From contig NZ_BDBI01000020.1 in the NCBI RefSeq assembly GCF_001612905.1, positions 62,001-126,000 on the forward strand: DNA of 64,000 bases, read 5' to 3'. The notes below the pieces were generated by a model, which saw only the letters and a program-made list of their open reading frames with translations, was not told the DNA's origin and did not search any database. This DNA comes from Nocardia ignorata NBRC 108230. GTDB lineage: Bacteria > Actinomycetota > Actinomycetes > Mycobacteriales > Mycobacteriaceae. The position numbers and the translations under genes are program-made. How positions within the stretch are numbered: the first letter of the stretch is position 1; every line of letters starts with the position of its first letter. Positions 62,040 through 64,000 of the stretch are shown here, piece by piece.

Positions 62040-63275
62040 ATGACCGCTGCCGCGTGGTCGGGCGCACCGATCAGAGTGGTCGGTATCGGCGCCGACGGTT
62101 GGGCAGGTTTGGGGAAGCGCGCCAAAACCGTCGTCGAGGACAGCGAAGTCGTGTTCGGGTCGCATCGGCAACTGTCGCTGGTCCCGGACGGCGACTTCGA
62201 GCGGATTCCGTGGCCGACACCTCTGCTGCCCGCCTTACCGGAACTGCTCACGCGCCACAATGATCGGCGCCTCACGGTGCTCGCGAGCGGCGACCCCATG
62301 TTCTACGGCATCGGCGTCACCCTGGCCCGCCTCGTCGGACCGGGCGCCCTCGACGTCTACCCGCAGCCTTCGTCGGCGTCGCTGGCCTGTGCCCGGCTCG
62401 GCTGGCCCCTGGCCGAGACACCGGTCGTGAGCGTCGTCGCCCGACCGCTCGCCACGGTGCTGCCCGAACTGGCCGACCGCCGTCGCCTTCTGGTCCTGAG
62501 CGAGACCGAAACCACCCCCGCCGCGCTGGCCGAACTGCTGCGCGACAACGGTTTCGGCGCCTCCACCCTGACCGTCCTCGAGCAGCTCGGCGGCGAGCGC
62601 GAGCGCCTGCGCACCGGCACGGCCGACGACTGGCCGCACCCGCCCGGCGACCCGCTCAATCTCTGCGCCGTCGACTGCGTGGCCGACCCCGAACACCCCC
62701 GCCGCACGAGGATGCCGGGCCTGCGCGACGATTCGTTCACCGGCGACGGCCAGCTCACCAAGGCCGAGGTCCGCGCACTCACCGTCAGCGCCCTCGCCCC
62801 GGCCCCCGGCGAACTGCTGTGGGATGTCGGCGGTGGTTCGGGCACCATCGCGATCGAATGGTGCCGTACCCACCCGGCGTGCCGCGCGGTCACCTATGAA
62901 CGCCTGCCCGCCCGTCGCGAGCAGATCACCACCAACGCGCACGCGCTCGGTGTACCCGGCATCGCGGTGCGCGGCGCGTTCCCCGACACCCTCACCGACT
63001 CCCCGGCGCCCGACGCGATATTCCTCGGCGGCGGACTCACCCAGGACGGCGTTTTCGACGCCTGCTGGCAACGCCTGCGGCCCGGCGGCCGTCTGGTGGC
63101 CAATGCGGTGACCGCCGAGTCGGAAACGCTGCTGCTGGCCTGGTGCGCGCGCCACGGTGGCACCCTGCGCAAATTTCAGATCTACCGAGGCGAACCGCTC
63201 GGCGGATTCACCGCGTGGCGGCCGCAGCTTCCCGTCGCGCAGTGGATCGTCGTCAAACCGCGCGCGAATTCCTGA
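62040..63275 (+). CDS. cobL: Precorrin-6Y C5,15-methyltransferase (decarboxylating)
   Basis: A 411-residue fusion enzyme of aerobic cobalamin synthesis, methylating C5 and C15 and decarboxylating precorrin-6Y. Residues 1-200 form the CbiE-type domain (VVGIGADGWAGL, LASGDPMFYGIG), and residues about 225-411 the CbiT-type domain with SAM motif LWDVGGGSGTIAIEW. GGGGAGG precedes the ATG. cobK, for the preceding step, starts 503 nt downstream on the same strand. cobM, which lies between them in M. tuberculosis, is absent here. Confidence 0.96.
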   Translation: MTAAAWSGAPIRVVGIGADGWAGLGKRAKTVVEDSEVVFGSHRQLSLVPDGDFERIPWPTPLLPALPELLTRHNDRRLTVLASGDPMFYGIGVTLARLVGPGALDVYPQPSSASLACARLGWPLAETPVVSVVARPLATVLPELADRRRLLVLSETETTPAALAELLRDNGFGASTLTVLEQLGGERERLRTGTADDWPHPPGDPLNLCAVDCVADPEHPRRTRMPGLRDDSFTGDGQLTKAEVRALTVSALAPAPGELLWDVGGGSGTIAIEWCRTHPACRAVTYERLPARREQITTNAHALGVPGIAVRGAFPDTLTDSPAPDAIFLGGGLTQDGVFDACWQRLRPGGRLVANAVTAESETLLLAWCARHGGTLRKFQIYRGEPLGGFTAWRPQLPVAQWIVVKPRANS

Positions 63276-63778
63276 CGGGTCACCCGTCTCTCGCATAACG
63301 ATGTGACGGGGTGTGCGCCCCGAATTTGCTCTTTTTCGCGTGAGCGCCCGATGCGACTGTTCAGTCCGCACGTGGTCTCGCGCACCACCGGCCGAACATC
63401 GCTCGCACACGGCGTATGTCTCCGATGGCATCGAGATGCTGGGCAATCGCCCAGTGCCGCTGCCGGACTCGAAACCGTTGCCCGGCTCGCCGGTGCGCCC
63501 GCACCGTCGACCCGGGCGCGGGCAGCGAACATGCTGGTCAACCGTCCATGTCGCCACCGTGCCGATCACGGTCAGATCACGACCAGATCACGGCCGAACG
63601 GTGAGTGCATCTGCAAGCTCACCCAGAAAGTTATGCACCGAAGGTGTAACACTTCCTCGACGGGGGTATGGTCGGGCGCGGCCCCGGGCAAAACTCGGCG
63701 CCTCGATTTCGATGGACGGAGTTGTATGCGGTGCACCAGGTCGACCACCCCTGACCGGGACGACGTCAGCGGGCAGTC
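63276..63778 (+). promoter_or_regulatory. 503-nt cobL-cobK intergenic region with phased GATCACG repeats
   Basis: No supported gene was found; the open frames present lack motifs and ribosome sites. The region is less GC-rich after 63590. It contains three copies of GATCACG at 63564, 63575 and 63586, spaced exactly 11 bp, and a possible -10 TATGGT at 63667-63672 that would give cobK a leader of roughly 100 nt. No cobalamin-riboswitch core was recognised. Confidence 0.45.
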
Positions 63779-64000
63779 CTGAGAGTTCTGATCCTCGGCG
63801 GTACGGGCGAGGCTCGTGAGCTGGCGAACCTGGCGTCCGGTGAGCGTGGAGTCGATATCGTCTCCTCGCTGGCGGGACGTGTCGCCAACCCGCGATTGCC
63901 GGTCGGTCCGGTGCGCATCGGCGGATTCGGTGGTGTCGAGGGCCTCCGAACCTGGCTACGCGAGAACCGTATCGATGCCGTCGTGGATGCCACCCACCCC
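63779..64000 (+). CDS. cobK: Precorrin-6A reductase, N-terminal part (3' end outside window)
   Basis: The first 74 codons of the NADPH-dependent precorrin-6A reductase. RVLILGGTGEAREL is the nucleotide-binding start and SSLAGRVANPRLPVGPVRIG, GFGGVEGLRTWLRENRIDAVVDATHP follow the family closely. Between the in-frame stop TGA at 63752-63754 and this conserved sequence there is no ATG, GTG or TTG codon; the best start is CTG 63779. The gene runs off the end of the window. Identity is certain; the start codon is unusual. Confidence 0.9.
   Translation, partial: MRVLILGGTGEARELANLASGERGVDIVSSLAGRVANPRLPVGPVRIGGFGGVEGLRTWLRENRIDAVVDATHP

Noticed and set aside
63276..63778. Cobalamin riboswitch upstream of cobK
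   Set aside because: I could not find the conserved B12-box or core elements; a covariance-model search would decide.
63303..63782. 159-codon open frame before cobK, possible cobM remnant
   Set aside because: No methyltransferase motif, many Arg and Cys, no ribosome site; it looks like random open GC-rich DNA.

Overview
The window is high-GC actinobacterial DNA, most likely from Nocardia or a close relative in the Mycobacteriales. The evidence is a complete Pup-proteasome gene set (mpa, dop, pup, prcB, prcA, pafA, pafB, pafC), F420-type oxidoreductases, a WXG-type secreted toxin locus, and a gene order recalled to match the M. tuberculosis stretch from metH (Rv2124c) to cobK (Rv2070c). The shared backbone is metH - hisE/hisG - RecB-like nuclease - trmI - lppK-like - mpa - dop/pup/prcBA - pafA - pafBC - tatAC - helY - 5'-3' nuclease - pepE - F420 reductase - SDR - cobL - cobK. 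Blocks of accessory genes interrupt it. No rRNA, tRNA, CRISPR array or insertion sequence was seen.

Region by region. 1-9.2 kb: the 3' part of metH, a Ser/Thr kinase, a HAD phosphatase, an unusual three-gene operon (Fe(II)/2-oxoglutarate oxygenase, SAM methyltransferase, carnitine-type acyltransferase), then hisE-hisG. 9.2-18.5 kb: a minus-strand polymorphic toxin operon made of an SseB-like protein, a WXG-like partner and a 2372-residue Rhs/YD-repeat toxin with a DNA/RNA endonuclease tip, followed by two candidate immunity genes. 18.7-22.2 kb: a YeiH-like transporter with a damaged 5' end, a divergent IclR regulator/P450 pair around an 18-bp palindrome, and a tiny charged ORF. 22.2-31.5 kb: RecB-like nuclease, lipoprotein, TrmI, membrane acyltransferase, hotdog protein, LppK-like lipoprotein, Mpa ATPase, a 27-residue peptide, cyclophilin and a Ddn-like protein. 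31.4-37.5 kb: a methyltransferase, an ArsC-like protein, a small secreted protein, a DUF6412/YidC-paralogue/Nudix operon, a TetR regulator and a DUF418 protein.

37.6-42.6 kb carries dop, pup, prcB, prcA and pafA. Pup is made with a C-terminal Gln; Dop deamidates it, PafA ligates it to substrates, and Mpa feeds tagged proteins to the PrcAB core. From 42.7 to 50.0 kb a TetR-controlled acyl-CoA catabolism block (two acyl-CoA dehydrogenases, an SDR, a thiolase, an acyl-CoA ligase and a VOC protein) separates pafA from pafBC. From 50.1 kb run pafB, pafC, a PanE-like reductase, tatA, tatC, helY and a Gln/Pro-rich DUF4333 membrane protein. The window ends with a nuclease, pepE, a Rv2074-like reductase, a 54-bp tandem repeat, an SDR, cobL and the start of cobK, with no cobM between them.

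A recurring regulatory theme is a TANNNT hexamer ending 6-8 nt before the start codon. It occurs at twelve genes and points to leaderless transcripts; several start codons were chosen on that basis. The least familiar items are the oxygenase/methyltransferase/acyltransferase operon and the toxin locus with its lower-GC tip and immunity gene.
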